Of a stretch of DNA of 64,000 nucleotides, positions 51,995 through 60,396 are shown piece after piece. Each line of letters starts with the position of its first letter. Within the stretch, counting starts at the first letter, position 1. The position numbers were made by a program, and so were the translations under genes. Source of the stretch: Aminomonas paucivorans DSM 12260 (GTDB taxonomy: Bacteria; Synergistota; Synergistia; Synergistales; Synergistaceae); contig NZ_CM001022.1 of the NCBI RefSeq assembly GCF_000165795.1, positions 2,389,812 through 2,453,811 on the forward strand. Reading direction: 5' to 3'. Below the pieces are notes generated by a model. It did not search any database, was not told the DNA's origin, and saw only the letters and a list, made by a program, of their open reading frames with translations.

Positions 51995-53023
51995 ATGGGC
52001 AAGATCGTGACCTTCGGCGAGATCATGCTGCGCCTTTCCCCCCCGGACCACGAGGTGCTCCTCCAGTCCCCCCGCTTCATCGCCCACCTGGGGGGAGCGG
52101 AGGCCAACGCGGCGGTGTCCCTGGCGAACTACGGGGAGGCGGCAGCCTTCGTCACCGCCCTGCCCCCGGGGGAGCTGGGGGACGCGGCGATCCGGGAGCT
52201 GCGGAAGTTCGGGGTGGAGACCCGGCACATCCTGCGCCAGGGGGAACGCCTGGGGATCTACTTCACCCAGCGGGGCTCCTGCTCCCGTCCCTCCAAGGTG
52301 CTCTACGACCGGGCCGGGTCGGCGGTGGCCTGCGCCGCCGCCCGGGACTATCCCTGGAAGGCCATCCTCCAGGGGGTGGACTGGTTCCACGTGACGGGCA
52401 TCACCCCCGCCCTCTCCCAGCAGGCCGCCGAGGCCACCCTGGAGGCCCTGGAAGTCTGCGGACGCCGGGGCATCACCGTGTCCTGCGACCTGAACTACCG
52501 CAAGAAGCTGTGGAAGTGGGGCAAGGCCGCCACGGAGGTGATGCCCCAGGTGGTGCGGAACGCGGACGTGCTGGTGGCCAACGAGGAGGACTGCCAGATG
52601 GCCCTGGGCATCCAGTCCAACGCGGACGTGGCCTCGGGGAAGCTGGACCCCGCCTGCTACCGGGGTCTGGCCGCCCGGGTGCTGGAGGCCTACCCCCGGC
52701 TTCGATATCTGGCGGTCTCCCTGAGGGAGAGCCACAGCGCGGACCACAACGGCTGGTCCGGGGTCCTGGCGGGACGGGACGGCTTTTTCGTGAGCCGCAA
52801 GTACGCCCTCACCCACATCGTGGACCGCATCGGGGGAGGGGACTCCTTCGGAGCAGGGCTCATCCACGGCCTGCGGACCCTGAACTCCCCCCAGGAGGCC
52901 CTGGAGTTCGCCGTAGCTGCCTCGGCTCTGAAGCACACCATCCCCGGGGACTTCAACTACGCCCGGCGGGAGGACGTGCTGGCCCTGATGGCGGGGGACT
53001 CCAACGGCCGGGTGCAGCGCTAG
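51995..53023 (+). CDS. kdgK: 2-keto-3-deoxygluconate kinase (PfkB family)
   Basis: Ribokinase-fold sugar kinase of 342 residues, phosphorylating KDG to KDPG for the adjacent aldolase. The N-terminal GEIMLRLSPP and HLGGAEANAAVSLAN motifs, the CDLNYRKKLWKW segment typical of KDG kinases, and the catalytic GGGDSFGAG near the C-terminus (the Asp is the base) are all present. ATG 51995 has GGAAGGAG 9 bases upstream. The stop is followed within 8 bases by the TTGACG of the next promoter. Confidence 0.9.
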   Translation: MGKIVTFGEIMLRLSPPDHEVLLQSPRFIAHLGGAEANAAVSLANYGEAAAFVTALPPGELGDAAIRELRKFGVETRHILRQGERLGIYFTQRGSCSRPSKVLYDRAGSAVACAAARDYPWKAILQGVDWFHVTGITPALSQQAAEATLEALEVCGRRGITVSCDLNYRKKLWKWGKAATEVMPQVVRNADVLVANEEDCQMALGIQSNADVASGKLDPACYRGLAARVLEAYPRLRYLAVSLRESHSADHNGWSGVLAGRDGFFVSRKYALTHIVDRIGGGDSFGAGLIHGLRTLNSPQEALEFAVAASALKHTIPGDFNYARREDVLALMAGDSNGRVQR

Positions 53024-53030
53024 GGGCTTG

Positions 53031-53059
53031 TTGACGCCCGGAAATGGCAAGACTATACT
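53031..53059 (+). promoter_or_regulatory. promoter of the binding-protein / guanidino-enzyme operon
   Basis: TTGACG, 17 bases, TATACT. The expected transcription start is near 53066, leaving a leader of about 320 bases. Confidence 0.75.
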
Positions 53060-53064
53060 GACAA

Positions 53065-53385
53065 CGTTCCGTTGAAAGAATCATCGTTTCGCCAAACGGA
53101 ACAAACAGGTTCTCGGAGGCCCGCCGACACCCGCCCTGGCCGGAAGGGCCTCCGGAACGCCCACCGGAAATCCCCCCGTCCGTCCCTTCCTTCGTTCTCG
53201 GGGAATCCTCCTCCGGGGGCGGGGACGATCCCGGGGGAGGCCGCGTGCGCGGACCTGCTTCGGGAAGGACGTTCGCAGAGGGGGTGTTGGGTCTCCGACA
53301 GAGTCCGCGACGCGACTTCGCGCACCGAAGGTGGTCGAGTGCGGGGTTCCCGCAGCAGTGGGACGAGGAGGAGGAGTGAGGGGAC
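53065..53385 (+). other. long structured 5' leader, candidate regulatory RNA
   Basis: About 320 non-coding bases between a strong promoter and the first gene. Hairpin 1: GTTCCGTT with AACGGAAC (53066-53102). Hairpin 2: GTTC and CGGAGGCCC with complements, one bulged T (53109-53158). Further GC-rich complementary segments follow up to the GAGGAGGAG ribosome binding site. I do not recognise a known riboswitch core. No sizeable open frame with a ribosome binding site is seen. Confidence 0.45.
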
Positions 53386-54555
53386 ATGCGAAAGGGTCTG
53401 GCGTGGGCACTGGCGCTGGCGCTGACGGCGATGGTTCCGGGGTTCGCCGCCGCAGGCGGCCCTCCCATCAGGGTGGGGAACCTTCCTGCGGTGACAGGCT
53501 CCGGGGCCACCTGGGGCATCTGCCACCGGGACTCGTCCATCCTGGCGGTGGAGGAGTTCAACGCCCAGGGGGGCGTGGACGGCCGCAAGGTGGAGTTCTT
53601 CTGGTACGACACCAAGGGCAAGGCGGAGGATGCGGTGAACGGCCTCCGCAGGCTGATCGAGAAGGACAAGGTCACCGCCGTCACCGGGACGGTGGACAGC
53701 GGCATCCAGCTGGCCATCGTGCCCATCGGCGAACGGGCCAAGGTGCCCCTCATGGGCATCGCCTGCACCAACCCCACGGTCACGGTGAACCCCAAGACCG
53801 GCAAGGTGCGTCCCTATTCGTTCCGCATCTGCTTCACCGATCCATACCTGGCCAAGTGCGTGGCGGAGCTGGCCTTCAAGGAGATGGGCAAGAAGACCGC
53901 CACGGTGTTCTACGACGTGGGCAGCGCCTACGCGGAGGGGATGAAGGCCTTCTTCGTGGAGCGCTTCTCCAAGCTGGGGGGGAACGTCCTCAACACCCAG
54001 GGCTACCGGGACGGGGACGTGGACTTCCGGGCTCAGATCAGCGCCGCCAAGGCCAGCGGGGCTCAGGTGTGCTTCCTCCCGGGGAACTACAAGGAGATGG
54101 CCCTCATCATCAAGCAGTCCCACGAGCTGGGCTGGAAACCCGCCTTCATCGGCGGGGACGGATACAGCCCCAACATGTACGAGATCGCCGGGCCCGCCAT
54201 GGAGGGGACCTACTGGTGCTCCCCCATCGACTTCCACGACCCCAAGCTGATGCCCCTGTTCCGGCGTTACGAGAAGCGCTTCGGCGCCTACCCCGTGGAG
54301 CCGGGCTCCGTGGCCCACGCCTACGACGCCATGTGGTGCCTCCTCCAGGCCATGAAAAAGGCCCAGAAGGATTTCGGCCGGGTGGACGGGGACACCATCG
54401 CCAAGACCCTGGAGAACACCCGGAACCTGAAGCTGGAGCACTTCGTCTACACCTGCAACCCCAAGACCCACGACCCGGTGAAAAAACCCGTGGTCATCCT
54501 GAAGATCCAAGACAAGACGGAGAAGGTCCATTCCAGCGTCATCGCGGAGGAGTAG
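53386..54555 (+). CDS. branched-chain-amino-acid-type ABC substrate-binding protein (copy 1)
   Basis: Periplasmic type I binding protein of 389 residues of the LivJ/LivK class. A signal peptide ends at about residue 23 (GFAAAG). The mature part begins IRVGNLPAVTGSGATWG, with VTGTVDSGIQLAIVPIGERA and FIGGDGYSPNMYEIAG as fold markers. The pocket region reads TDPYLAKC and YDVGSAYAEGM. The ATG has GAGGAGGAG upstream. A second, clearly related copy follows 91 bases later. The LivFGMH permease genes lie on the opposite strand 5.8 kb on. Ligand unknown; neighbours suggest a guanidino or ureido amino-acid-like compound. Confidence 0.9.
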   Translation: MRKGLAWALALALTAMVPGFAAAGGPPIRVGNLPAVTGSGATWGICHRDSSILAVEEFNAQGGVDGRKVEFFWYDTKGKAEDAVNGLRRLIEKDKVTAVTGTVDSGIQLAIVPIGERAKVPLMGIACTNPTVTVNPKTGKVRPYSFRICFTDPYLAKCVAELAFKEMGKKTATVFYDVGSAYAEGMKAFFVERFSKLGGNVLNTQGYRDGDVDFRAQISAAKASGAQVCFLPGNYKEMALIIKQSHELGWKPAFIGGDGYSPNMYEIAGPAMEGTYWCSPIDFHDPKLMPLFRRYEKRFGAYPVEPGSVAHAYDAMWCLLQAMKKAQKDFGRVDGDTIAKTLENTRNLKLEHFVYTCNPKTHDPVKKPVVILKIQDKTEKVHSSVIAEE

Positions 54556-54646
54556 TCCCGATCGTACGACGCTATCGAGAAGGACCGAGCCGAGCTACAA
54601 ACGTACCGAAGTTTCAGGTATAACCTATCCATGGGGAGGGAATGCA

Positions 54647-55822
54647 ATGAAAAAAGCACTGGGATTCACCCTGCTGGCGGCTTCCCTGGCGGTCTCCTGC
54701 GCCGCCTTCGCCGCGGACAAGTCGCCCATCAAGATCGGCAAGCTGGCGGCCCTGACGGGCGACGGGGCCACCTGGGGGGAACACCACCGCAACGCCGCCA
54801 TCATGGCGGTGGAGGAAGTGAACGCCAAGGGCGGCATCGCGGGGCACAAGGTGGAACTGGTGGTGTACGACACCAAGGGCCGGGCGGAGGACGCGGTGAA
54901 CGCCACCCGGCGACTCATCGAGATGGACAAGGTGGTGGCCATCTCCGGCACCAACACCAGCGGGCAGCAGATCGCCATCCGTCCCCTGAGCCAGAAGGGA
55001 CAGGTCCCCATCATGTCCACCGCCGCCACCAACCCGGTGGTGACCCAGGATCCCAAGACGGGCAAGCCCTATCCCTACTCCTTCCGGATCTGCTTCACCG
55101 ACCCCTACGTGAGCACCTGTGTGGCGGAACTGGCCTACCGCTACCTGGGCAAGCGCAAGGCGGTGCTCTTCACCGACGTGGGCAGCGACTACGCCGAGGG
55201 GATGAAGGTCTTCTTCGTGAAGCAGTTCGAGAAACTGGGAGGCAAGATCGCCACCATCCAGGGCTATCGGGGCGGGGACGTGGACTTCCGAGCTCAGATC
55301 ACCGCGGCCAAGGCCAGCGGGGGGGACGTGGTCTTCGTGCCCGGGGTGTACAAGGACATGGCCCTGATCATCAAGCAGTGCGCGGAGATGGACTGGCACC
55401 CCGCCTTCATCGGTGGCGACGGCTACAGCCCCGCCATGTACGAGATCGCCGGGGCCGCCATGGAGGGCACCTACTGGGTCTCCAACGTGGACTGGGACGA
55501 CCCGAACCTGGTCCCCTTCGCCAAGGCCTACGAGAAGCGCTGGGGCAAGTACCCCGTGGAGATGGGGGCGGCGGTGTACTCCTACGAGGCCACCATGGCC
55601 CTGCTGGACGCGGCCAAGCGGGCCGCGGCGGCCAACGGCGGCAAGGTGACCGGAGCCCTCATCGCCCGGGAGGTGGTGAAGACGAAGAACCTGAAGATGC
55701 CCGACTTCACCTATACCTGCGACCCCGCCACCCACAACCCCCTGAAGCGCCCCGTGGTGATCCTGAAGGTGAAGGACAAGAAGACGGTGATGCACAGCCG
55801 GGTCGTGCCGAGCGACCTGTAG
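54647..55822 (+). CDS. branched-chain-amino-acid-type ABC substrate-binding protein (copy 2)
   Basis: Paralog of the preceding gene, 391 residues, same signal-peptide type (ending FAADK) and same layout. Matching segments include the start IKIGKLAALTGDGATWG, ISGTNTSGQQIAIRPLSQKG, the shared SFRICFTDPY, and FIGGDGYSPAMYEIAGAAME. The copies differ most around residues 90-130, the ligand-pocket side, so they may bind related but different compounds for one permease. The ATG has GGGGAGGG upstream. A 13-base hairpin follows, probably protecting the mRNA or attenuating read-through into the enzyme genes. Confidence 0.9.
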   Translation: MKKALGFTLLAASLAVSCAAFAADKSPIKIGKLAALTGDGATWGEHHRNAAIMAVEEVNAKGGIAGHKVELVVYDTKGRAEDAVNATRRLIEMDKVVAISGTNTSGQQIAIRPLSQKGQVPIMSTAATNPVVTQDPKTGKPYPYSFRICFTDPYVSTCVAELAYRYLGKRKAVLFTDVGSDYAEGMKVFFVKQFEKLGGKIATIQGYRGGDVDFRAQITAAKASGGDVVFVPGVYKDMALIIKQCAEMDWHPAFIGGDGYSPAMYEIAGAAMEGTYWVSNVDWDDPNLVPFAKAYEKRWGKYPVEMGAAVYSYEATMALLDAAKRAAAANGGKVTGALIAREVVKTKNLKMPDFTYTCDPATHNPLKRPVVILKVKDKKTVMHSRVVPSDL

Positions 55823-55826
55823 ACCC

Positions 55827-55860
55827 TGCGGCGGGGCTCCGGTCTTCGAGCCCCGCCGCA
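55827..55860 (+). terminator. hairpin after the second binding-protein gene
   Basis: Perfect 13-base stem TGCGGCGGGGCTC with an 8-base loop and no T-run; likely a partial terminator or mRNA stabiliser, as often seen after binding-protein genes. Confidence 0.55.
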
Positions 55861-55882
55861 CCACCCCGAAAGGAATGAGACC

Positions 55883-56788
55883 ATGACGACCAAGACCGAA
55901 AACGAGCTGATCCGTCCCCTGAACTGGTGGAACGCCCTCCCCCGGGAGGGCTACCGCTCCCTGGAAAGGATCTCCACGAACCAGAGCTGGTACTCCGTCT
56001 ACCGGATCGACCCCCAGACTCTGGTGATCTCCGAGGACGGGCAGTTCGACGAAAACGTCTCCTATCTGGTCATGGGGGAGAAGCGGGCGGCCCTGATCGA
56101 CACGGGAGACAACCTGGCGGACCTGCGGGAGCTGGTCCGGGGGCTCACCTCCCTGCCCGTCTTCGTGCTCAACACCCACCGTCACCTGGACCACATCGGG
56201 GCGAACTACCTCTTCGACGAGGTCTGGGCCTTCGACCACCGGGTCTCCCGGGAGGCGGCGGCCCTCGGGGTCCCGCAGCCCCACGTGCTGGAGGTCATCC
56301 AGCCCGGGAGCCTCTGCAAGGAGATCCCCGCCCCGTTCTACGAAAAGGCCTACTGCATCCCCCCCTACCGCATCACCCACTGGGTCCGGGACGGGGAGAC
56401 CATCGACCTGGGGGGCCGCACCCTGGAGGCGATCCACACCCCCGGGCACTCCCCGGACCACCTGTGCTTCTACGAAGGGCGCACCCGGTACCTGTGGACC
56501 GGGGACATCTTCTACACCGGGTGCGTGTACACCCACCTGCCCTGGGGGGACCTGGACGTGTTCCTCCGCACCTACGAGAAGCTGCTGGAGCGCTACGACG
56601 AGTTCGGCCTCCTCATGCCCAGCCACAACGACCCCTGCATCGACAAGAGCGTCCTGCGGGAGATGCACGCCCTGGCCCTCCAGGCGCGAAGGGGCGAGGG
56701 GACCTACGAGGCGGGAGAAGGCGGCATGAGGAAGTATCGGGGCAGCTGCTTCTCCCTGGTCATCGGGGAAAAGCAGGCGGACCGCTAG
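55883..56788 (+). CDS. metallo-beta-lactamase-fold hydrolase
   Basis: Zinc hydrolase of 301 residues, cytoplasmic (no signal peptide). The metal motif is THRHLDHIGANY, followed by HTPGHSPDHLCFY, the bridging Asp in WTGDIFYTG and the last His in PSHNDPC. The fold covers glyoxalases, lactonases and amide hydrolases, so the reaction cannot be named. Lying directly before two guanidino-modifying enzyme genes in the same operon, it may open a lactam or hydrolyse an intermediate of that pathway. The ATG has AAAGGAATG upstream. Confidence 0.88.
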   Translation: MTTKTENELIRPLNWWNALPREGYRSLERISTNQSWYSVYRIDPQTLVISEDGQFDENVSYLVMGEKRAALIDTGDNLADLRELVRGLTSLPVFVLNTHRHLDHIGANYLFDEVWAFDHRVSREAAALGVPQPHVLEVIQPGSLCKEIPAPFYEKAYCIPPYRITHWVRDGETIDLGGRTLEAIHTPGHSPDHLCFYEGRTRYLWTGDIFYTGCVYTHLPWGDLDVFLRTYEKLLERYDEFGLLMPSHNDPCIDKSVLREMHALALQARRGEGTYEAGEGGMRKYRGSCFSLVIGEKQADR

Positions 56789-56808
56789 AGGGAAGGGAGA
56801 CGAGAACC

Positions 56809-57774
56809 ATGGTTCGGGACAAGAGCGCGGTGGAGGTCTACGACGACGATTACGGCGAGAAGTGGTTCAGCGACGAGGCGTCCTTCCAGGACGACCTGGT
56901 GCCCGTCTGGGGCCGCCGCTGGAGCGTCTCCTCCGAGGTGGGGCGCCTTCGGGCGTGCCTGGTACGCCGTCCGGGCAAGGAGATCGAGTGCGTGAAGAAC
57001 CCCGCGGACTGGCGCTGGGGAGACGTGATGGACCCCCAGAAGGCCCGGGATCAGCACGACGCCTTCACCCAGGTCTACCGGGACCACGGGGTGGACGTGT
57101 TCTACGTGGAGGAGCAGCGGGAGGACCGTCCCAACGCCATCTTCATGCGGGACAATCTCCTGGGCACCCCGGAGGGGGCCATCGTCTGCCGCCAGGCCAC
57201 CCGGTTCCGCCGGGGGGAGGAGGCGGCGGTGACCCGGGCGGTGGCGAAGATCGGCTGCCCCGTGGTGCGCACCATCTCGGGACACGGCTACTTCGAGGGA
57301 GCCTGCGCCATGTGGATCGACCGGCGGACCATCGTCCTGGGGACGGGGGTACGGGCCAACGCCGAGGGAGTGCGGCAGGTGGAAGAGGTGCTCCGTCCCA
57401 TGGGGGTGGAGACGGTCCTGCCCTTCCAGATCCCCTACGGCCACGCCCACCTGGACGGACTCATGAACCCCGTGGACCGGCGGAAGCTGCTCATCTTCCC
57501 CTGGCAGACCCCCTACGACGTCATCGACCCCCTGAAGCGGATGGGCTTCGAACTCATCGAGGCACCGGACGTGGACGAGGTGAAGCACGGCTCCTCCATC
57601 AACCTGGTAGCCCTGGCCCCGGGACTGGTGGTGATGCCCGCGGGCAACCCCAAGACCCAGCGGGCCCTGGAGAAGGCGGGGGTGGAGGTCATCCCCGTGG
57701 ACGTTTCGGAGCTCATGAAGGGCTACGGTTCCCTGCACTGCATGACCGCCTTCCTGGAACGGGAAGAGATCTAG
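56809..57774 (+). CDS. guanidino-group-modifying enzyme (arginine deiminase/DDAH/amidinotransferase fold), copy A
   Basis: Cytoplasmic enzyme of 321 residues of the pentein guanidine-modifying superfamily. The catalytic set is present: Asp115 in IFMRD, Glu163 in YFEGAC, His214 and Asp216 in AHLDG, and nucleophilic Cys311 in SLHCMTAF near the C-terminus. The usual GGxxHC loop is GYGSLHC here. Members hydrolyse arginine, methylarginines, agmatine or transfer amidino groups; the residues do not fix the substrate. At 321 residues it is shorter than classical arginine deiminase (about 410) and closer to DDAH and amidinotransferases. It lies 14 bases before a second copy. Confidence 0.85.
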   Translation: MVRDKSAVEVYDDDYGEKWFSDEASFQDDLVPVWGRRWSVSSEVGRLRACLVRRPGKEIECVKNPADWRWGDVMDPQKARDQHDAFTQVYRDHGVDVFYVEEQREDRPNAIFMRDNLLGTPEGAIVCRQATRFRRGEEAAVTRAVAKIGCPVVRTISGHGYFEGACAMWIDRRTIVLGTGVRANAEGVRQVEEVLRPMGVETVLPFQIPYGHAHLDGLMNPVDRRKLLIFPWQTPYDVIDPLKRMGFELIEAPDVDEVKHGSSINLVALAPGLVVMPAGNPKTQRALEKAGVEVIPVDVSELMKGYGSLHCMTAFLEREEI

Positions 57775-57787
57775 GGGTCCCGGGTCC

Positions 57788-58807
57788 GTGAGCCAGCTGA
57801 AGAACAGCTCCCAGTACTACCACCGGGTGCTCCAGCGCATCCCCCCCCAGGCCCTCCCGGCCTTTCAGGACGAGGACATGCAGCGGCGCGTCTGGGGCCG
57901 CCGCTGGGGGGTGTTCAACGACGTGGGCACCCTGCGGACCATCCTGCTCCACCGGCCGGGGGAGGAGATCCGGGTCATGACGCCGGACAAGTACGACCCG
58001 GAGATCGAGGCCCTCATCGACGACGACGAGCAGTGGTACTTCCGCTCCGACCAGGGGCCGGACCTGGAGAAGATGCAGCAGGAGCACGACGCCTTCGCCC
58101 GGCTCCTCGGAGACAACGGGGTGGAGCTGGTGTACATGGACGGGGGTCCCCGGGACCCCAACGCCATGTTCGTGCGGGACTGCGGCATGGTGGTGGACGG
58201 CGGGGTCATCGTCTCCCGCATGGGCCCCGTGGGGAAGGAGCACGGCACGGGCCGCCGGGGGGAGGAGCGCTACATCACCGCCAAACTGGCGGGGATGGGC
58301 ATGCCCATCCTGCGGACCATCGCGGGAGACGGCCTCATGGAGGGGGGCAGCTTCTGCCTCCTGGACGAGAAGCACGCCGCCCTGGGCATGAGCTTCCGGG
58401 GCAACGACTCCGGGGCGGACCAGGTGGAGGACGTGCTCCGCACCCTGGGGATGGAACTGATCCGGGTCCCCCTGCCGGGGTTCGCCATGCACCTGGACGG
58501 GGGCATCCTCATGGTGGACCACCGCAAGGCCCTGGTGAACGTGGAGCGCCTCCCCTACTGGTTCCTCCGGACGCTGAAGGAGCTGGACATCGAACCCATC
58601 TACGGGGACTATCGGGACATCTCCTTCGCCATCAACGTCCTGGCCCTGCGCCCCGGGGTCATCGTCATGGACCGGCGGGGCGTGTGGACCCGGGAGATCC
58701 TGGAACGGCACGGGGTGAAGACCCTGCCGGTGGACTGGGAAGAATGCACGAAACACGGGGGCGGGGTACACTGTTCCTCCCTGCCCCTGGTGCGCGACAG
58801 GGATTAG
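57788..58807 (+). CDS. guanidino-group-modifying enzyme (arginine deiminase/DDAH/amidinotransferase fold), copy B
   Basis: Second pentein of 339 residues, similar in plan to copy A. Both share an RVWGRRWGVFNDVGxLR-type entry (VWGRRW in each). The catalytic set is Asp131 in MFVRD, Glu185 in LMEGGS, His235 and Asp237 in MHLDGG, and Cys329 in GGGVHCSSLP. The final loop is the standard GGGxHC, unlike copy A. Start is GTG at 57788, eight bases behind the stop region of copy A, so they are co-translated. Two active-looking copies suggest either a heteromer or two successive deiminations. Confidence 0.85.
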   Translation: MSQLKNSSQYYHRVLQRIPPQALPAFQDEDMQRRVWGRRWGVFNDVGTLRTILLHRPGEEIRVMTPDKYDPEIEALIDDDEQWYFRSDQGPDLEKMQQEHDAFARLLGDNGVELVYMDGGPRDPNAMFVRDCGMVVDGGVIVSRMGPVGKEHGTGRRGEERYITAKLAGMGMPILRTIAGDGLMEGGSFCLLDEKHAALGMSFRGNDSGADQVEDVLRTLGMELIRVPLPGFAMHLDGGILMVDHRKALVNVERLPYWFLRTLKELDIEPIYGDYRDISFAINVLALRPGVIVMDRRGVWTREILERHGVKTLPVDWEECTKHGGGVHCSSLPLVRDRD

Positions 58808-58829
58808 CCTGACCACCACCCTCCCGAAA

Positions 58830-58867
58830 GCAGGGGCCCCCGGAGCGGACGCTCCGGGGGCCCCTGC
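58830..58867. terminator. bidirectional terminator between convergent operons
   Basis: Perfect 17-base stem beginning GCAGGGGCCCCC with a GGAC loop, followed by CGTTTG. Confidence 0.75.
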
Positions 58868-58889
58868 CGTTTGCCCCGTCCCGGCCTGC

Positions 58890-60314
58890 CTACAGCTTGC
58901 CTTCCTCCATGAAGCGGAAGTTGGTGCCCCGGACGGACCGGAAGGTCTCCTCCGACGCCTCCCCGATGGGGTCCGCCAGACGCAGGACCTCCTCCCGGAC
59001 CTCCTCGGCGTCGAGGGTGAGGAAGGCCCCGTCCTCGTAGAGCACCCTTCCGTCCACCGCGACCAGACAGACCTCGTTTCCCCGGGCGGCGTAGACCAGG
59101 TTGGGCACCAGGTTCCTCATGGGCCGGACGAAGAGGGGCATCATGGTGGGGGCCTGGAGGTCCACCAGGATGAAATCCCCCCGCTTGCCCTCCTCCAGGG
59201 AACCCACCCGATCCCCCAGCCCCACCGCCCGAGCCCCCTCCACCGTGGCCATGCGGAGCACCTTCCAGGCGGGCATGGCCTCCGGATCCTGGTGGCGGAT
59301 CTTGTGGAACAGGGCGGTGAGCTTCATTTCGTTGAACATGTTGTGGTTGTTGTTTCCCGGGGCCTGATCGGACCCCAGCCCCACCACGCCCCCCGCCTCC
59401 AGGAAAGTCCGGGCCGGAGGCACCACCCCATCGATGATGCCGATGGAGTTGGAGCACAACACCATGGAGGCACCGCTTCGGGCCACCAGGCGGGTCTCCT
59501 CCTCCGTGGCGTCGGTGAGGTGCACCGCGATGAGGTGCTCGTCCAGATAGCCCCTCTCCTGGAGCCAGGGGATGGTGCGCTTGCCGTAGCGCAGGAGCAT
59601 CTGCTCCGTCTCCCGGTCTCCCTGGGCCACGTGGAGGTGCACCCGCGTGCCCCGCCGAAGGGCCTGCTCCCGCACCTCTCCCAGCAGGGCCTCCCCCAGA
59701 AAATCCGGCCCCATGGGGCCGAAGAGGATGCGGATGCGTCCGTCCCCCCGGCCGTCCCACCGGTCGAAGAGGTCCAACAGGTTCTCCAGGTCCCGGCGAC
59801 CGTAGGCCTCGTCGAAGCGGTACAGCTCCCCCGGGGCGTAGACCCGCTCGGGCATCTCCCGGACCAGCTGGGTCAGGTTCCCCCGCAGGCCCATCTCCTC
59901 CACCAGGGCGGCCTCCTGGTGCATCAGGTCGTCGTAGTTGCCCAAGGTGGTGGTCCCCGCCGCCAGGGCCTCCAGGACCCCCAACCGGAAGCCCCAGAGA
60001 CGGTCCCGGGGGCTCACCGACCCCTTGAAGGGGTTGAGGCCGTACATCATCCAGTGCCCCGTGTCCTGGGCCAGCCCCCGGAGCACCGAAAGCTCCATGT
60101 GGCAGTGGGCGTCCACGAAACCCGGCATCAGGAGGGTGCGGGGCCTGCGGATGAGCCGTTCCGGGGCGTAGGCCCCCAGGATCTCCTCCGTCGGCCCCAG
60201 GGCCACGATCCGCCCCCGGTCCACCGCCAGGGCGGAGTCGGCCCGGTAGCCCACCCCTTCCCCCTCCATAGTCAGCACGTGGGGCGCCGCCACCACCAGG
60301 TCGATGCTCCGCAC
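58890..60314 (-). CDS. amidohydrolase (chlorohydrolase / deaminase type)
   Basis: Metal-dependent hydrolase of 474 residues of the TRZ/ATZ branch (guanine, S-adenosylhomocysteine and triazine deaminases). It has VDAHCHMELS (HxH), HLHVAQGDRE, the next ligand His in IAVHLTDATEEE and the Asp in VGLGSDQAPGNNNHNMF; composite-domain strands lie at both ends. Start is GTG at 60314 behind a GGGAGCGG site. It could remove ammonia from an amidine or guanidine-like ring. It is last in the leftward liv operon but separated from livF by a hairpin. SAH/MTA deaminase is an alternative; the neighbours favour a dedicated catabolic role. Confidence 0.87.
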   Translation of the reverse strand: MRSIDLVVAAPHVLTMEGEGVGYRADSALAVDRGRIVALGPTEEILGAYAPERLIRRPRTLLMPGFVDAHCHMELSVLRGLAQDTGHWMMYGLNPFKGSVSPRDRLWGFRLGVLEALAAGTTTLGNYDDLMHQEAALVEEMGLRGNLTQLVREMPERVYAPGELYRFDEAYGRRDLENLLDLFDRWDGRGDGRIRILFGPMGPDFLGEALLGEVREQALRRGTRVHLHVAQGDRETEQMLLRYGKRTIPWLQERGYLDEHLIAVHLTDATEEETRLVARSGASMVLCSNSIGIIDGVVPPARTFLEAGGVVGLGSDQAPGNNNHNMFNEMKLTALFHKIRHQDPEAMPAWKVLRMATVEGARAVGLGDRVGSLEEGKRGDFILVDLQAPTMMPLFVRPMRNLVPNLVYAARGNEVCLVAVDGRVLYEDGAFLTLDAEEVREEVLRLADPIGEASEETFRSVRGTNFRFMEEGKL

Positions 60315-60367
60315 CGCCGCTCCCCCCCTCTTCCCTTCGGTCCGCCCCCCCGGGGAGAGGCGGGAAA

Positions 60368-60391
60368 GGGGCGGCCCCGCGGGGCCACCCC
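60368..60391 (-). terminator. hairpin after livF
   Basis: 11-pair stem GGGGCGGCCCC with one G-T pair and a 2-base loop, just beyond the livF stop; no T-run, so read-through into the amidohydrolase gene is likely. Confidence 0.5.
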
Positions 60392-60396
60392 GCCCT

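Noticed and set aside
53065-53385. A T-box or glycine riboswitch in the long leader
   Set aside because: There is no AGGGTGGNACCGCG T-box sequence and no GGAGAG plus CCGAAGG core in the required order; only an isolated ACCGAAGGTGG is seen, which is not enough.
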